Part shown: piece by piece, positions 13,906 to 13,930 of the stretch | Layout: each line of letters opens with the position of its first letter | How positions within the stretch are numbered: position 1 is the first letter of the stretch | Position numbers and translations under genes: made by a program | The notes under the pieces: generated by a model | The model's input: only the letters and a program-made list of their open reading frames with translations | Told to the model about the DNA's origin: nothing | The model's database searches: none | NCBI GenBank assembly: GCA_027295555.1 | Contig: JAPUKT010000069.1 | Coordinates: 1 to 13,930 of the forward strand | Reading direction: 5' to 3' | From: Deltaproteobacteria bacterium | GTDB lineage: Bacteria; Myxococcota_A; Polyangia; Polyangiales; Houyiibacteriaceae | DNA: 13,930 nucleotides

Positions 13906-13930
13906 GTGAGGACTTCGTTCATTGAGTTTT
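13906..13930 (+). CDS. pilP: Probable start of pilP, truncated by the window edge
   Basis: GTG at 13906 has GGGAG (13896-13900) five bases upstream and reads MRTSFIEF before the window ends. A GTG at 13900 in the same frame is possible but sits on the ribosome site. No family feature is visible in eight codons. The name rests only on the gene order pilM-pilN-pilO-pilP that is usual in Gram-negative type IV pilus clusters. Confidence 0.5.

Noticed and set aside
1..13930. tRNA or rRNA genes, CRISPR arrays, insertion sequences, prophage or defence genes
   Set aside because: No cloverleaf-like segment, regular repeat array, terminal inverted repeats with a transposase, or toxin, nuclease or phage motif was seen on either strand.

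Overview
The window is GC-rich, densely coded DNA (only one short stretch is clearly AT-rich) from a Gram-negative, probably deltaproteobacterial or Myxococcota-like bacterium. The reasons are several lipoprotein-type signal sequences, a parvulin-type periplasmic foldase, an LpoA/LppC-like outer-membrane lipoprotein, a type IV pilus pilM-pilN-pilO-(pilP) cluster, and a sigma-54 activator with a GAF sensor. The lineage is inferred from gene content and base composition; no phylogenetic marker was compared. No tRNA, rRNA, insertion sequence, CRISPR array or phage gene was found.

Layout. (1) Positions 3-3351, plus strand: a partial secreted/lipoprotein-like gene of unknown function, then, behind a good sigma-70-type promoter (649-678), a HEAT-repeat lipoprotein followed 18 nt later by a lipid-anchored PpiC/SurA-type prolyl isomerase. 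(2) Positions 3444-7274, minus strand, read right to left: rsmA/ksgA (16S rRNA dimethyladenosine transferase), a heterodisulfide-reductase-like Fe-S protein, and an LpoA/LppC-like lipoprotein whose TTG start overlaps the preceding stop. (3) Positions 7420-9995, plus strand: a 57-residue conserved-looking small protein and a large TPR-like/GAF/AAA+/Fis-HTH sigma-54 activator. (4) Positions 10034-11017, minus strand: a secreted protein with two LysM modules and an M15/DUF882 zinc-peptidase domain. (5) Positions 11270-13930, plus strand: an XRE-type HTH regulator gene joined to pilM, pilN, pilO and the first codons of a probable pilP, with 1-nt overlaps between the pil genes.

Much of the window concerns the cell envelope: outer-membrane lipoproteins, periplasmic folding, peptidoglycan synthesis or remodelling (LpoA-like protein, LysM-M15 protein) and the inner-membrane alignment complex of the type IV pilus. 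PilM is expected to bind the conserved N-terminal tail of PilN in the cytoplasm, PilN pairs with PilO through the periplasm, and PilP links them to the secretin.

I did not find a clearly new multi-gene system. The best leads are a 29-bp imperfect inverted repeat in a sharply AT-rich island between the LysM-M15 gene and the regulator-pilMNOP operon, the regulator-pilM coupling itself, an Fe-S protein with degenerate CCG cysteine sets placed between rsmA and the LpoA-like gene, a short kinase-N-lobe-like reading frame in the convergent gap at 3348-3443, and the small protein in front of the sigma-54 activator.
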